64,000 nucleotides of DNA from Agromyces mediolanus (GCF_014648575.1 NZ_BMRJ01000002.1:697736-761735); one strand, 5' to 3'. Shown: positions 1-8,748, counted from the stretch's first letter. Notes: generated by a model from the letters alone, not told the origin. A program made the numbers and translations.

Positions 1-110
1 ATCGTATATCATCATGGATGCCGGTCGTCGACGACCCCCTCGTCGCGACCGCCCTCGGTGATCGTGCGGCGCTCGCTCACCGAGCCCCTGATCAGACGAA
101 GGAGTCAGCC

Positions 111-1496
111 ATGAGCGCAGCAGAGCACCCTCCGGGGTTCACCCCGACCGGCACGATCGCCCAGGCCGCCGACCGCCGGCGCGTCGTCTTCGCCACGGTG
201 GTCGGCACCACCGTCGAGTGGTACGACTTCTTCATCTACGCCTCCGCCGCCGGCCTCGTCTTCGGCGAGCTGTTCTTCGCCCCCGCCGGTCCCGGCATCG
301 GCACGCTGCTCTCGTTCCTCACCGTCGGCATCAGCTTCCTGTTCCGGCCGTTCGGCGCGTTCCTCGCCGGCCACCTCGGCGACAAGTACGGCCGCCGCCT
401 CGTGCTGATGCTGACGCTCATCCTCATGGGCGTCGCCACGGCCCTCATCGGCCTCCTGCCGACGTACGCCGCGATCGGCGTCGCGGCGCCGATCCTGCTG
501 ATCCTGCTCCGCGTGGTGCAGGGCATCTCGGCGGGCGGCGAGTGGGGCGGCGCGGTGCTGATGGCCGTCGAGCACGCCCCCAAGACCAAGCGCGGGCTCT
601 TCGGCGCCTCGCCGCAGATCGGCGTGCCGCTCGGCCTCCTGCTCGCCTCGGGCACGATGGCGCTGATGGCGATCATCGCCCCGGGCGACGCCTTCCTCGA
701 GTGGGGCTGGCGCATCCCGTTCCTGCTCAGCGTCGTGCTCATCCTCATCGGCTACTACGTGCGCCGCAGCGTCGAGGAGAGCCCGGTCTTCGTCGAGATC
801 GCGGACCGCAAGGAGCAGACGCGGATGCCGATCATCCAGCTGTTCCGCAAGCACCTGCTGCTCGTGATCATCGCGGCGCTCGTCTTCGCCGGCAACAACG
901 CGGTCGGGTACATGACGACCGGCGGCTACATCCAGAACTACGCGACGAACCCGGATGGCCCGATCGGCCTCGAGCGCGGGCCGGTGCTCTGGGCCGTCAC
1001 GGGCTCCGCCGTGACCTGGCTGCTCTCGACGTGGTTCGCCGGCTGGCTCAGCGACCGCATCGGCCGCCGCACCACCTACCTCATCGGCTGGGTGCTGCAG
1101 CTCGGCGGGGTGTTCGCGCTGTTCCCGCTCGTCAACACGGGCGAGGTGGGCCTGCTGTTCGCGGGCCTCGCGGTGCTGACGATCGGCCTCGGCTTCACCT
1201 ACGGACCGCAGGCGGCGTTGTACTCGGAGCTGTTCCCTGCGTCCATCCGCTTCTCGGGCGTCTCGATCTCGTACGCGATCGGCGCGATCCTCGGCGGCGC
1301 CTTCGCGCCGTCGATCGCGACGGCGCTCGTCGACGCGACCGGCACGACCATGTCGGTGACCTGGTACCTCGCGGGCATGACCCTGCTCGGGCTCGTGGCG
1401 AGCCTGCTGCTGCGCGACCGCAGCGGCATCCCGCTCGGCCCGGACCACGAGGCGGAGCAGGCGAAGAGCCCGATCTACGGCCTGAGCAAGGCCTGA
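111..1496 (+). CDS. MFS transporter, metabolite:H+ symporter (MHS) family
   Basis: A 461-aa membrane carrier with about 12 hydrophobic segments. It shows the MFS loop 2-3 signature (GHLGDKYGRR) and the MHS-type motif QGISAGGEWGGA, both typical of the family that includes shikimate, proline/betaine and citrate symporters. It probably imports an organic acid or zwitterion by proton symport. The ATG was chosen because AAGGAG lies 8-12 bases upstream; an in-frame ATG at 18 has no ribosome site and adds a non-family N-terminus. It is followed by a strong palindromic terminator and then by a second MHS carrier of the same family, so substrates are probably related. The exact substrate cannot be read from the sequence. 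Confidence 0.85.
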   Translation: MSAAEHPPGFTPTGTIAQAADRRRVVFATVVGTTVEWYDFFIYASAAGLVFGELFFAPAGPGIGTLLSFLTVGISFLFRPFGAFLAGHLGDKYGRRLVLMLTLILMGVATALIGLLPTYAAIGVAAPILLILLRVVQGISAGGEWGGAVLMAVEHAPKTKRGLFGASPQIGVPLGLLLASGTMALMAIIAPGDAFLEWGWRIPFLLSVVLILIGYYVRRSVEESPVFVEIADRKEQTRMPIIQLFRKHLLLVIIAALVFAGNNAVGYMTTGGYIQNYATNPDGPIGLERGPVLWAVTGSAVTWLLSTWFAGWLSDRIGRRTTYLIGWVLQLGGVFALFPLVNTGEVGLLFAGLAVLTIGLGFTYGPQAALYSELFPASIRFSGVSISYAIGAILGGAFAPSIATALVDATGTTMSVTWYLAGMTLLGLVASLLLRDRSGIPLGPDHEAEQAKSPIYGLSKA

Positions 1497-1526
1497 GGCT
1501 CGGCCCGCAGGCCACGCGCGCACGAG

Positions 1527-1556
1527 GGGCGCGGCATCCGATCGGATGCCGCGCCC
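1527..1556 (+). terminator. Palindromic terminator after first MHS transporter
   Basis: A perfect 30-base palindrome (arm GGGCGCGGCATCCGA) followed by TTCC, without a long T-run. It lies 31 bases after the stop codon and separates the first transporter from the promoter of the sulfatase operon. Confidence 0.7.
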
Positions 1557-1582
1557 TTCCGCGTGCGGGCGGCACGACGCGG

Positions 1583-1696
1583 AGACATCCATACCTCTTT
1601 CGAATCGACGGAGAAGTCGATCTTGACGTCATCCCTGGAAGGGCTTACGCTCGGCCTGCACAAGACGTCTATACCTCTCGGTTCGAATCGAAGGAG
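1583..1696. promoter_or_regulatory. Two direct-repeat operator candidates (HutC/GntR type)
   Basis: Two imperfect copies of the same block, about 1583-1612 and 1663-1696, share ATACCTCT, a short gap and TTCGAATCGA, then GGAG. They flank the operon promoter. The second copy contains GTCTATAC, which fits the GT-N-TA-N-AC pattern bound by HutC-type GntR regulators. A regulator of that subfamily is the last gene of this cluster (4631-5389), so autogenous control is likely. The second copy overlaps the ribosome site of the next gene. Confidence 0.5.
1623..1651 (+). promoter_or_regulatory. Sigma-A-type promoter of transporter-sulfatase operon
   Basis: TTGACG (1623-1628), a 17-base spacer and TACGCT (1646-1651) form a good housekeeping promoter. 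Predicted transcription starts near 1658, just before the second operator-like repeat, so a bound repressor would block it. Confidence 0.65.
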
Positions 1697-1702
1697 ATTC
1701 CC

Positions 1703-3058
1703 GTGACCAGCCAGCTCGCCTCCCCCGGCTCGCGCACCCCGATGGCCCGGCTCACCGCCGCGACCGTCGTCGGCAACGCGATCGAGTTCTACGACTTCAA
1801 CGTCTACGGCACGCTCACCGCCGTCGTCTTCGGCCGCCTGTTCTTCTCGGCCGACGACCCCGTGCTCGGCACCTTCCTCGCCTTCACGACCTTCGCCGTC
1901 GGCTTCCTCGCCCGCCCGATCGGCGGCATCGTCTTCGGCCACTTCGGCGACCGCATCGGCCGCAAGCCCATGCTCGTCGCGAGCCTGCTCACCATGGGCA
2001 TCGCGACGATGCTGATGGGGCTTCTGCCGACCTACGCCCAGGTCGGCGCGCTCGCGCCCGTGCTGCTCGTGCTGCTGCGCTTCGTGCAGGGCCTCGGCAT
2101 CGGCGGCGAGTGGGGCGGCGCGATCACCCTCATGATGGAGTCCGCCCCCGAGCGCCGGCGCGGCATCTTCGGTTCGGCGGTGCAGACCGGCAGCGGCCTC
2201 GGCATCATGCTCTCCACGGGCGTCGTCACCCTGCTCTTCGTGCTGCTCACCCCCGAGCAGATCGACGCGTGGGGCTGGCGCATCCCGCTGCTGTTCAGTG
2301 TCGTGCTCGTCGCCGTCGGCCTCATCATCCGCTCGAAGATCGAGGAGTCGCCCGCGTTCCGCGAGCGCGAGGCGGTCGCCGCGCCGCCCAAGGTGCCCGT
2401 GCTCGAGACGCTGCGCAAGCACTGGCGCATGGTGCTCGTCGCCATCGGCATGTACATCTCGGTCGCCGCCTTCGGCTTCACCCAGGGCGTCTTCTTCGTC
2501 TCCTACCTCGTGAACCAGATGCAGATCGCCCCGGCGACGGCGACGCTCGCGAACCTCGTCGCGGCCGCCGGCTACCTGCTCGCGACGCTCCTCGGCGGCT
2601 GGCTCTCCGACCGGATCGGCCGAACCCGCGCCTACCTCGTCGGCGCCGTGCTCATCCTCATCGCCCCGTTCCTGATGTTCGGCATCGGCGCGACCGGCTC
2701 GGTGCCCCTCATCCTCGCCGTGATGCCCGTCGTCGGCGCCCTCGGCGGCGTGGCCTACGGTGCGCAGGCGGCGCTCTTCTTCGAGCTGTTCCCCGCTCGG
2801 GTGCGGTACACGGGCATCTCGCTCGGGTTCCAGATCGCCGCCGTGCTCGGCGGCGGGCTCACCCCGCTCATCGCCGCGAGCCTCACCGAGGCCACGGGCA
2901 CGACGACCTCGGTATCGATCTACCTCGGCGCGCTCACCGCCCTCATGATCGTGTGCACCCTCCTCGCGCCGCGGGTCATCCGCGCCGAGGCACGCCGCAG
3001 CCCCGCCGCCGACGGCGACGCATCCACCCGTCAGCTCTCCCAAGGATCCGCCGTATGA
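1703..3058 (+). CDS. MFS transporter, metabolite:H+ symporter (MHS) family
   Basis: A 451-aa carrier with about 12 membrane helices and the same family signatures as the gene upstream (GHFGDRIGRK after helix 2, QGLGIGGEWGGA after helix 4). GTG start with AAGGAG 8-12 bases before it; the much longer open frame upstream belongs to other reading frames. Its stop overlaps the sulfatase ATG by four bases (ATGA), so the two are translationally coupled, which suggests that it imports the sulfate ester or a related compound used by the sulfatase. The substrate itself is inferred from context only. Confidence 0.85.
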   Translation: MTSQLASPGSRTPMARLTAATVVGNAIEFYDFNVYGTLTAVVFGRLFFSADDPVLGTFLAFTTFAVGFLARPIGGIVFGHFGDRIGRKPMLVASLLTMGIATMLMGLLPTYAQVGALAPVLLVLLRFVQGLGIGGEWGGAITLMMESAPERRRGIFGSAVQTGSGLGIMLSTGVVTLLFVLLTPEQIDAWGWRIPLLFSVVLVAVGLIIRSKIEESPAFREREAVAAPPKVPVLETLRKHWRMVLVAIGMYISVAAFGFTQGVFFVSYLVNQMQIAPATATLANLVAAAGYLLATLLGGWLSDRIGRTRAYLVGAVLILIAPFLMFGIGATGSVPLILAVMPVVGALGGVAYGAQAALFFELFPARVRYTGISLGFQIAAVLGGGLTPLIAASLTEATGTTTSVSIYLGALTALMIVCTLLAPRVIRAEARRSPAADGDASTRQLSQGSAV

Positions 3059-4602
3059 CCCGCCCCACCGCCCCGCGCACGATCGTGCTGCTCATGGTCG
3101 ACCAGCTCGCCGCGAAGTGGCTCGAGCGGGCCCGCGAGGGCATCGTCGAACTGCCGAACTTCGACGCGCTGCAGGCCGAGGGGGCGACGTTCCGCAACGC
3201 GTTCAGCACGAACCCCGTGTGCAGCCCGTCCCGGGCGAGCATCGCCACCGGGCTCGCGAACGTGAGCCACGGCGTCACCGAGTGCGGCTACGACCTCGAC
3301 CCGGGCGTGCCCACCTTCATGCGCGGGCTGCAGGAGGCCGGCTGGCGCACGGGCGCCTTCGGCAAGCTGCACCACGTCACCCAGCTCGAGGAGCTCGCCC
3401 CCGACTACACGGTCTACGGCTACGACGTCGTCGCGAACACCGAGGACCTGCGGGCCGGCGAGTGGATCGACTGGGTCGAACGCGAGCACCCCGAGCACTA
3501 CGAGGCGGCGCTCTCGACGGTGTGGATGACGATGTCGGAGGACCTGCTCGACTACGGCCCCGAGCACGTCGACCTGCGCGCGCGGATCCTCGCCGCCCAG
3601 GAGCGCTTCCCCGAGTCAACCGAGGAGGCGTACGAGCTGCCGTTCCCCGCCGAGGTCTCGCAGACCGCGTGGATCACGGACCGCGCCTGCGCGTTCCTCG
3701 CCGAGGGCGGCGAGCGAGACCTCTTCGCGCACATCTCCTACGTGCAGCCGCACAACCCCTTCGCCCCGCCCGCCGAGTTCGTCGACCGGGTCGACGTCGA
3801 CGCGATCCCCGAGCCCGTGCCCGCCGAGTGGGCCGAGCGGCCGATCCCGTACTTCGCCCAGGAGCGCTACCGCGAGCCGAGCTACGCGAACGCCGACTGG
3901 CGCCGGCAGCGGCAGCTCTACTTCGCCGACCTCGCGCACCTCGACCACGAGCTCGGCCGGGTCCGCCGGGCGCTCGCCGAGGCGGGGCGGCTCGAGGGAG
4001 CCCTCTTCCTCTTCACCTCCGACCACGGCGAGCTGCTGCACGACCAGGGCCTGCTCGGCAAGTGGGAGCGGCACTACGACCCCTGCATCCGGGTGCCGCT
4101 CGTCGTCGCCGCGCCGGGCGCCGTGCCGGGCCCGCGCGCCGAGCTCGCCGAGCACACCGACATCGCCGCGACCGTGTACGACTGGGCCGGCGTCGAGCCG
4201 CCGACGCTGCCGCAGCACACCCGCGCGGGGGAGCGGCGGCTGCCGATGCTGCACGGCCGCTCGCTGCTGCCGAGCGTGCTCGGCGCGCCGGGCGGCGGAG
4301 CGGCCGAGGCATCCGCCCGCGACGCCGTGTACATCCAGTCGAACAACAGCCACGTCGAGGCCCGGCCCTCCTCGTGGGCGCGCACGGTGCGCACCGAGCG
4401 CTTCCGCTTCACCTACTTCCCGGACGGCGGCGGCGAGCAGCTGTTCGACCTGGTCGCCGATCCGGATGAGCAGCACAACCTCGCGGCCGATCCGGCCTGG
4501 CGGTCGACGCGCGATGAGCTGTTCGCCCGCTTGACGGAGCTCATCATCGCGGAGGGCTTCCCGAACACGCCGCGCGAGCTGTACCGCATCGGCGCGTGGT
4601 GA
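3055..4602 (+). CDS. Type I sulfatase (arylsulfatase/choline-sulfatase superfamily)
   Basis: A 515-aa cytoplasmic enzyme (no signal peptide) of the alkaline phosphatase superfamily that hydrolyses sulfate or phosphonate esters. The N-terminal metal Asp lies in VLLMVDQ (residues 11-17). The sulfatase signature CSPSR begins at Cys56, the residue expected to be converted to formylglycine. A second metal site is seen in FTSDHGELLHDQG. The C-terminal part (PDGGGEQLFDLVADPDEQHNLA) is typical of choline-sulfatase-like members. No formylglycine-generating enzyme is visible in the window, so it must be elsewhere. It is co-transcribed with an MHS carrier and upstream of a GntR regulator. Choline sulfate is possible but not proven. 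Confidence 0.85.
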   Translation: MTRPTAPRTIVLLMVDQLAAKWLERAREGIVELPNFDALQAEGATFRNAFSTNPVCSPSRASIATGLANVSHGVTECGYDLDPGVPTFMRGLQEAGWRTGAFGKLHHVTQLEELAPDYTVYGYDVVANTEDLRAGEWIDWVEREHPEHYEAALSTVWMTMSEDLLDYGPEHVDLRARILAAQERFPESTEEAYELPFPAEVSQTAWITDRACAFLAEGGERDLFAHISYVQPHNPFAPPAEFVDRVDVDAIPEPVPAEWAERPIPYFAQERYREPSYANADWRRQRQLYFADLAHLDHELGRVRRALAEAGRLEGALFLFTSDHGELLHDQGLLGKWERHYDPCIRVPLVVAAPGAVPGPRAELAEHTDIAATVYDWAGVEPPTLPQHTRAGERRLPMLHGRSLLPSVLGAPGGGAAEASARDAVYIQSNNSHVEARPSSWARTVRTERFRFTYFPDGGGEQLFDLVADPDEQHNLAADPAWRSTRDELFARLTELIIAEGFPNTPRELYRIGAW

Positions 4603-4630
4603 GCGGCGGGCCGCCGCGATAATGGGAGCC

Positions 4631-5389
4631 ATGCCCGCCTCGAGCAAGGTCACCGCCGCCGAAGCCGCGATCCGTGCGCTGCTCGACGGGGGCGTCGCGG
4701 GCGACCGGCTGCCGAGCGAGGCGGAGCTCGCCGAGCTCGCGGGCGTCAGCCGGGTCACGGTGCGCGAGGTGCTCGACCGACTCTGGTACGAGGGTGCGAT
4801 CGTGCGCCGCTGGGGCGCGGGCACCTTCATCGCGGCGCGGCCGCGGGATGCCTCGGCGGGCCCGTTCCGGCGGATCTACGTCGCCCTCGACGACATCGGC
4901 TCGCTGCCCGGGCAGATCGACGCGAGCGGGCGGGCGGCGAGCCTCGCGGCCTTCGCCGTGGACCACCTGGTGCCGCCCGCGTGGGTCGCCGAGGCGCTCG
5001 CGCCGGAACGACTCGGCCCCGACGGCAAGCTCTGGCGGGTGACCCGCACGCTCGCGATCAACGGGGCGCCGGCGATGGTGATGCGAGACTTCCTGCCGCT
5101 CGAGCTGCCGGGCGGGCGGCTGAACCCCACCGAGCTCGCCGACCTCGGCATGGACCTGCCGCGGTTCCTGCGCCTGAACGGCGCGCGCATCGTGAAGTAC
5201 GAGTCGACGCTCGAAGCGGTGGCGTGCGACGAGGAGACCGCCCGGCTGCTGGGTCGCGAGCCCGGCGCGCCGCAGCTGCGCACGCGGCAGCTCGCGATCT
5301 CCGACACGGGCGAGACCGTGAGCTGCGCCGAGCTCGCGTTCCGGGAGGACGAGATCAGCACGACGCTCGTGCGCGCGATCGGCGGCTGA
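4631..5389 (+). CDS. GntR family regulator, HutC subfamily
   Basis: 252-aa transcription factor: an N-terminal winged helix (LPSEAELAELAGVSRVTVRE, about residues 22-41) and a C-terminal UTRA-like ligand domain. The start at 4631 is preferred to the ATG at 4622 because GATAAT ends exactly seven bases before it, giving a leaderless transcript. The small palindrome GCGGCGGGCCGCCGC just upstream may stop read-through from the sulfatase. It most likely represses the sulfatase operon through the repeats near 1583 and 1663, which carry a HutC-type half site; its effector is probably a substrate or product of that pathway. Confidence 0.85.
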   Translation: MPASSKVTAAEAAIRALLDGGVAGDRLPSEAELAELAGVSRVTVREVLDRLWYEGAIVRRWGAGTFIAARPRDASAGPFRRIYVALDDIGSLPGQIDASGRAASLAAFAVDHLVPPAWVAEALAPERLGPDGKLWRVTRTLAINGAPAMVMRDFLPLELPGGRLNPTELADLGMDLPRFLRLNGARIVKYESTLEAVACDEETARLLGREPGAPQLRTRQLAISDTGETVSCAELAFREDEISTTLVRAIGG

Positions 5390-5410
5390 GCCAACCGCTC
5401 CACCCCACCC

Positions 5411-5446
5411 CGAGTTGCCCGACTCTCATGGAAGTCGGGCAACTCG
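5411..5446. terminator. Bidirectional hairpin between GntR and SDR; repeat family member
   Basis: Arms CGAGTTGCCCGACT and AGTCGGGCAACTCG are perfectly complementary around an 8-base loop containing TCATG. The hairpin sits between two convergent genes and can terminate both. A close relative lies at 27194-27230, so this is also a dispersed palindrome. Confidence 0.7.
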
Positions 5447-5462
5447 GGTGAGGCTGGGTGGC

Positions 5463-6263
5463 TCAGGCGGGGTCGTTCCAGGACCAGATGTCGTCGCCGC
5501 GGAGCGTCGCGTCGGCGCCGCCGTCGCAGTAGATCGTCTGGCCGGCCATGTGCGTGTTCTGCTCGCTCGTGAGCCAGACGAGCAGGTTCGCGATCGACTC
5601 GGGCGGCTGGTGCGAGTTGAGCGGCATCGGCACCGCGGCATCCACCATCGCGCGGCCCTCGGGGGTCTCGAGGAGCCCGGCCGTCATCGGCGTGATCACG
5701 GTGCCGGGGGCGACCGCGTTCAGCGGGATGCTGGCGCCGGCCCACTCGGGGGTGATCGAGGCGCGGCGCACCCAGCGCGAGAGCGCACGCTTCGACGACG
5801 GGTATACGAGGTAGCCGACCTCGGGGCCCTGTGCCGCGAGCTCGCCGGCGACGGCGAGCGCGCGGGCCTCGTCGCCCGCGAGCGCCGCCTCGACGAGCTC
5901 GGCGGAGTTCGGCTGCAGCGAGGCCATCGAGGAGACGACCGCCGCGCGCGGCGCGTCGGACTTCGCGAGCCCGGGCAGCAGCTGGGTGAGCACCTCGACG
6001 ACGCCGAAGTAGTTCACGGCGATGGTCGCGGGGACGGGGGCCGAGATGCCGGCGCAGGCGATGGCGCCGTCGACGACGCCGCCGGCGAGCTCGAGCGCGC
6101 GGGCGGCGGCCTCGGTGCGGCCCTCGGGGGTGGAGAGGTCGGCTTCGACGTCGGCGCCGCGCAGGTCGATGCCGATGACGCGGTGGCCTGTGGCCTCGAG
6201 CGCGCCCTTCGTGGCGGCGCCGATGCCGGAGGCCGAGCCCGTCACGACGTAGGTGCGAGTCAT
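5463..6263 (-). CDS. Short-chain dehydrogenase/reductase (3-alpha-HSD-like subfamily)
   Basis: A 266-aa NAD(P)-dependent oxidoreductase. It has the Rossmann motif TGSASGIG (8-15), the ACAGIS stretch (70-75), the active-site Ser near 111-112 and YPSSK (Tyr154, Lys158). The 40-residue insertion between the catalytic Ser and Tyr is typical of the 3-alpha-hydroxysteroid dehydrogenase/carbonyl reductase branch. The ATG with AAGGA upstream is chosen over an upstream ATG that lies in the promoter. It is divergent from a TetR gene, which probably controls it. Substrate unknown; a hydrophobic alcohol or ketone is likely. Confidence 0.85.
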   Translation of the reverse strand: MTRTYVVTGSASGIGAATKGALEATGHRVIGIDLRGADVEADLSTPEGRTEAAARALELAGGVVDGAIACAGISAPVPATIAVNYFGVVEVLTQLLPGLAKSDAPRAAVVSSMASLQPNSAELVEAALAGDEARALAVAGELAAQGPEVGYLVYPSSKRALSRWVRRASITPEWAGASIPLNAVAPGTVITPMTAGLLETPEGRAMVDAAVPMPLNSHQPPESIANLLVWLTSEQNTHMAGQTIYCDGGADATLRGDDIWSWNDPA

Positions 6264-6307
6264 GGGGTGTCCTTCCGATTTCACGGGACGGCTGGGGTGA
6301 TGCCGTA

Positions 6308-6329
6308 TATTTGACACGATACGCCAATA
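6308..6329. promoter_or_regulatory. Divergent promoter/operator between SDR and TetR genes
   Basis: An imperfect 22-bp inverted repeat TATTTG...CCAATA lies midway between the two start codons and includes a TTGACA hexamer (6311-6316). Its location in a TetR/target intergenic region suggests the repressor binding site. I see no clean -10 at optimal spacing, so the promoter part is tentative. Confidence 0.4.
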
Positions 6330-6352
6330 ATCGGACGGATGGGGAGGATCGG

Positions 6353-6940
6353 ATGACTCGAGGCCGCGGCCGCCCCAGCGTCGTCGACGTCGGGGCCGTC
6401 ACCGAGGCCGCGTTCCTGCTCTGGTCCGATCGCGGCTACACCGAGACGGGGTGGAAGGAGCTCGCCGAAGCCACCGGCGTGAGCGCGCGCACCCTGATGC
6501 GCCACTTCGGCACTCGCGACCGCATCGCCTGGGCCGGCGTCGAAGCCGCGAACGAGCGGCTGGAGCAGGCGATCGCCGAGTTCCGCGACGAACCCGACGC
6601 TGCCGTCGCCGTCCGCCGGGCGATCGTCGCCTCCGTCTCGCACGACGAGCACGTGCGGCGCAGCGCCGCCGCATGGTTCCGCCTCATCGCCGCGGAGCCC
6701 GAGCTCGTCGCCACCGCGGCCGCCGCGAACCGGATGTGGACGGCGCGGCTCGCCGCCCACCTCGCCGAACGCCTGCCCGCGGCCGGCCCGGCCGTCTGCG
6801 CCGCACTCGCCGCAGCCTACGAAGCGGCCACCTTCGCCGCCCTCCGGGCGTGGGCCGAGCGCGCGACGCCGGGCGACGCGCCCGACGACCCGGCCGACGC
6901 CGTCGACGCCGCGCTCGCCTGGATCCGACTGGCGTCCTGA
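6353..6940 (+). CDS. TetR family transcriptional regulator
   Basis: 195 aa. The N-terminal helix-turn-helix (WKELAEATGVSARTLMRHFGTRDRIAW, about residues 35-61) matches the TetR pattern, and the all-helical C-terminal half is a ligand-binding and dimer domain. The ATG has GGGGAGG 8-14 bases upstream; an earlier ATG at 6311 would lie inside the probable operator. Divergent from the SDR gene, so it probably represses that gene and itself. Effector unknown. Confidence 0.85.
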   Translation: MTRGRGRPSVVDVGAVTEAAFLLWSDRGYTETGWKELAEATGVSARTLMRHFGTRDRIAWAGVEAANERLEQAIAEFRDEPDAAVAVRRAIVASVSHDEHVRRSAAAWFRLIAAEPELVATAAAANRMWTARLAAHLAERLPAAGPAVCAALAAAYEAATFAALRAWAERATPGDAPDDPADAVDAALAWIRLAS

Positions 6941-7016
6941 ATCGCCGACTCCCCGGAATCGGCGGGGCCGACCGCAGCACGGCAGCGCCGCCTACCATGG
7001 GAGGGGAGGTGGCGGC

Positions 7017-7574
7017 ATGATCATGATGCGCGTGCTCGGAGTCGCGCTCGACCAGGCGGGGCAGCATCTCGTGCTGCTGAAGCCGCTCGTCGACGGCCCC
7101 GGCGAACCGCGGGTGCTGCCGATCTGGATCGGCGCGCAGGAGGCGAACTCGATCCTCGTCGCCATCAACGACGAGCGCACGCCGCGCCCGCTCACGCACG
7201 ATCTCACGACCACGCTCATCGATCTGCTCGGCGCCCGCATCGCCCGCGCCGAGATCACCAAGCTCGACGCCGGCACCTTTTACGCCGAGCTCACCCTCGT
7301 CACCGGCAACGGCCCCCGACTTGTCGACGCCCGGCCGAGCGACGCGATCGCGCTCGCGGTGCGCGCCGGCGCCGAGATCGTCGTCGACGAGTCGGTCTTC
7401 GAGGACGCGGCGATCCCCGCGGCGCTCACCGCGGGTGCGGACGACGACGAGGACGAGGCGGATGCCGCATCCGCCGCCGATCCCGACGCGCCGCCGTCCG
7501 CCGCCGACGAGGCGAAGCTCGAGGAGTTCAAGCGCTTCCTCGACGACGTCGACCCGGAGGACTTCCAAGGCTGA
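7017..7574 (+). CDS. Bifunctional nuclease family protein (BFN/DUF151)
   Basis: 185 aa. The N-terminal 130 residues match the BFN domain: MRVLGVALD, VLPIWIGAQEANSI, and RPSDAIALAVRAGAEIVVDE. Members are small soluble proteins reported to have nuclease activity in plants; in actinobacteria the role is not established. The C-terminal tail is acidic (DDDEDEADA) and ends in a helix. GGGGAGG precedes the ATG. The stop overlaps the ATG of the next gene (TGATG), so the two are coupled. In related genomes this protein often lies beside MerR/FHA genes; not here. Confidence 0.8.
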   Translation: MIMMRVLGVALDQAGQHLVLLKPLVDGPGEPRVLPIWIGAQEANSILVAINDERTPRPLTHDLTTTLIDLLGARIARAEITKLDAGTFYAELTLVTGNGPRLVDARPSDAIALAVRAGAEIVVDESVFEDAAIPAALTAGADDDEDEADAASAADPDAPPSAADEAKLEEFKRFLDDVDPEDFQG

Positions 7575-8374
7575 TGGACGCGAAGATCCCGGAGCGCACC
7601 GAGCTGCCCGCCCCGCAGTTCGTGCTCGCCCCCGACGGCACCCGCATCGCCACCTACTCCTGGGGCGACGAGGACGCGCCGACCGTGCTCTGCGTGCACG
7701 GCTTCGCCTCGAGCTGCCGCGACAACTGGGTCGAGACGGGGTGGGTGCGCCAGCTCCTCGGCGCGGGCTTCCGCGTGCTCGGCGTCGACCAGCGCGGACA
7801 CGGCGCGAGCGGCCATCCGCACGATCCCGAGGCGTACCGGATGTCGGCCTTCGTCACCGACCTCGTGACGGTGCTCGACACGTATCTGCTCGACGGCGTG
7901 CGCTACGCGGGCTACTCGCTCGGCGCCCGCGTCGGCTGGCAGCTCGCCGTGCAGGCGCCGGAGCACGTCTCCCGGGCGGTGCTCGGCGGCATCCCCGACG
8001 GCCGCCCGCTCGCCCGGCTGAAGACCGAGCAGGCCCGCGCCTACGCCGAGCACGGCACGCCCGTCGAGGACCGGGTGACCCGCAGCTACGTCTCGCTCGC
8101 CGAGCGGGTGCCGGGCAACGACCTGCTCGCGCTCATCGCGCTCGCCGAGGGGATGGCGGGCGGCGATGCGGATCCCGACCCGGCCCGGCCGCCCCGGCAG
8201 CCGGTGCTGTTCGCGACCGGCTCGGAGGACGCCATCCTGCCGCAGTCGAAGCGTCTCGCCGAGGCGACTCCGGCCGCGAGCTTCCTCGAGGTGCCCGGCC
8301 GGCACCACTTCAACGCGCCGGGCTCGCGGGTCTTCCGCGAGGGCGCGGCGGAGTTCCTCGCCGAGGCGGGCTGA
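7574..8374 (+). CDS. Alpha/beta hydrolase
   Basis: A 266-aa soluble hydrolase. The oxyanion-hole motif HGF lies at 42-44, the nucleophile elbow GYSLGA puts Ser115 at the active site, the acid is probably the Asp in ATGSEDAI, and the base is one of the His in GRHHFN near the C-terminus. The size and motifs match the general esterase/epoxide hydrolase/haloperoxidase-like branch. Translationally coupled to the BFN protein. The substrate cannot be inferred. Confidence 0.8.
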   Translation: MDAKIPERTELPAPQFVLAPDGTRIATYSWGDEDAPTVLCVHGFASSCRDNWVETGWVRQLLGAGFRVLGVDQRGHGASGHPHDPEAYRMSAFVTDLVTVLDTYLLDGVRYAGYSLGARVGWQLAVQAPEHVSRAVLGGIPDGRPLARLKTEQARAYAEHGTPVEDRVTRSYVSLAERVPGNDLLALIALAEGMAGGDADPDPARPPRQPVLFATGSEDAILPQSKRLAEATPAASFLEVPGRHHFNAPGSRVFREGAAEFLAEAG

Positions 8375-8389
8375 GTCTCGGACAACGCT

Positions 8390-8417
8390 GCGCGACGCCA
8401 CGGCGGTCGCGTCGCGC
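8390..8417. terminator. GC-rich hairpin between convergent genes
   Basis: GCGCGACG and CGTCGCGC pair around a 12-base loop, directly after the hydrolase stop and before the FtsX remnant read from the other strand. A bidirectional terminator is the likely role; no T-run is present. Confidence 0.55.
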
Positions 8418-8429
8418 GGGTGTCGCCCG

Positions 8430-8690
8430 CTAGGGAACGCGCAGTTCCGCAACCGGTTCGCGTCGAGAGGCGACGATGGCGGGGATCACGCTCGCGAGCA
8501 CGGCGACTGCGACCGAGAGGACGCCGACACTGAACAGGTACGCCGGCGGCGGAAGCGGGTCCGAACCGAGCTCGAGGACGAGGACCGAGACCGTTGTCCC
8601 GATGAGTGCGCCGGTGAGGGCGAGGATCAGGGTCTGAATCAGGAGCAGGCGAACGATCAGTCTCCGGCTCGCGCCGAGGGCTCGTCGGCG
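8430..8690 (-). pseudogene. C-terminal remnant of an FtsX/MacB-type ABC permease
   Basis: About 87 residues with RRALGASRRLIVR, two hydrophobic helices and the tail VASRREPVAELRVP. These are the usual C-terminal features of FtsX-like permeases of MacB-type exporters. Such proteins are normally 350-450 aa; everything upstream of RRALGAS is missing, and the frame runs into the AT-rich promoter of the divergent peptide gene. An ATG at 8738 opens the frame but gives no family-like N-terminus. No ATPase partner is present. I read it as debris of an ABC export system that once accompanied the peptide and lipoprotein next to it. Confidence 0.7.
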
Positions 8691-8718
8691 ACCGCGGCCA
8701 TGGCGTCGAGCATAGCCA

Positions 8719-8748
8719 TTGCAAAACAATCCAACCAAACGTTATGTT
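8719..8748 (+). promoter_or_regulatory. Promoter of peptide-lipoprotein unit
   Basis: TTGCAA, an 18-base spacer and TATGTT lie in a stretch that is markedly AT-rich for this genome. A short inverted repeat CAAAAC...GTTTTG overlaps the -10 element and could be an operator. The predicted start is about 40 bases before the ATG of the small peptide gene. Confidence 0.6.

Noticed and set aside
105-1592. Long reverse-strand frame opposite the first transporter
   Set aside because: Arg/Glu-rich composition without family motifs; it is the mirror of a clear MFS gene, as are many other long frames in this GC-rich window.
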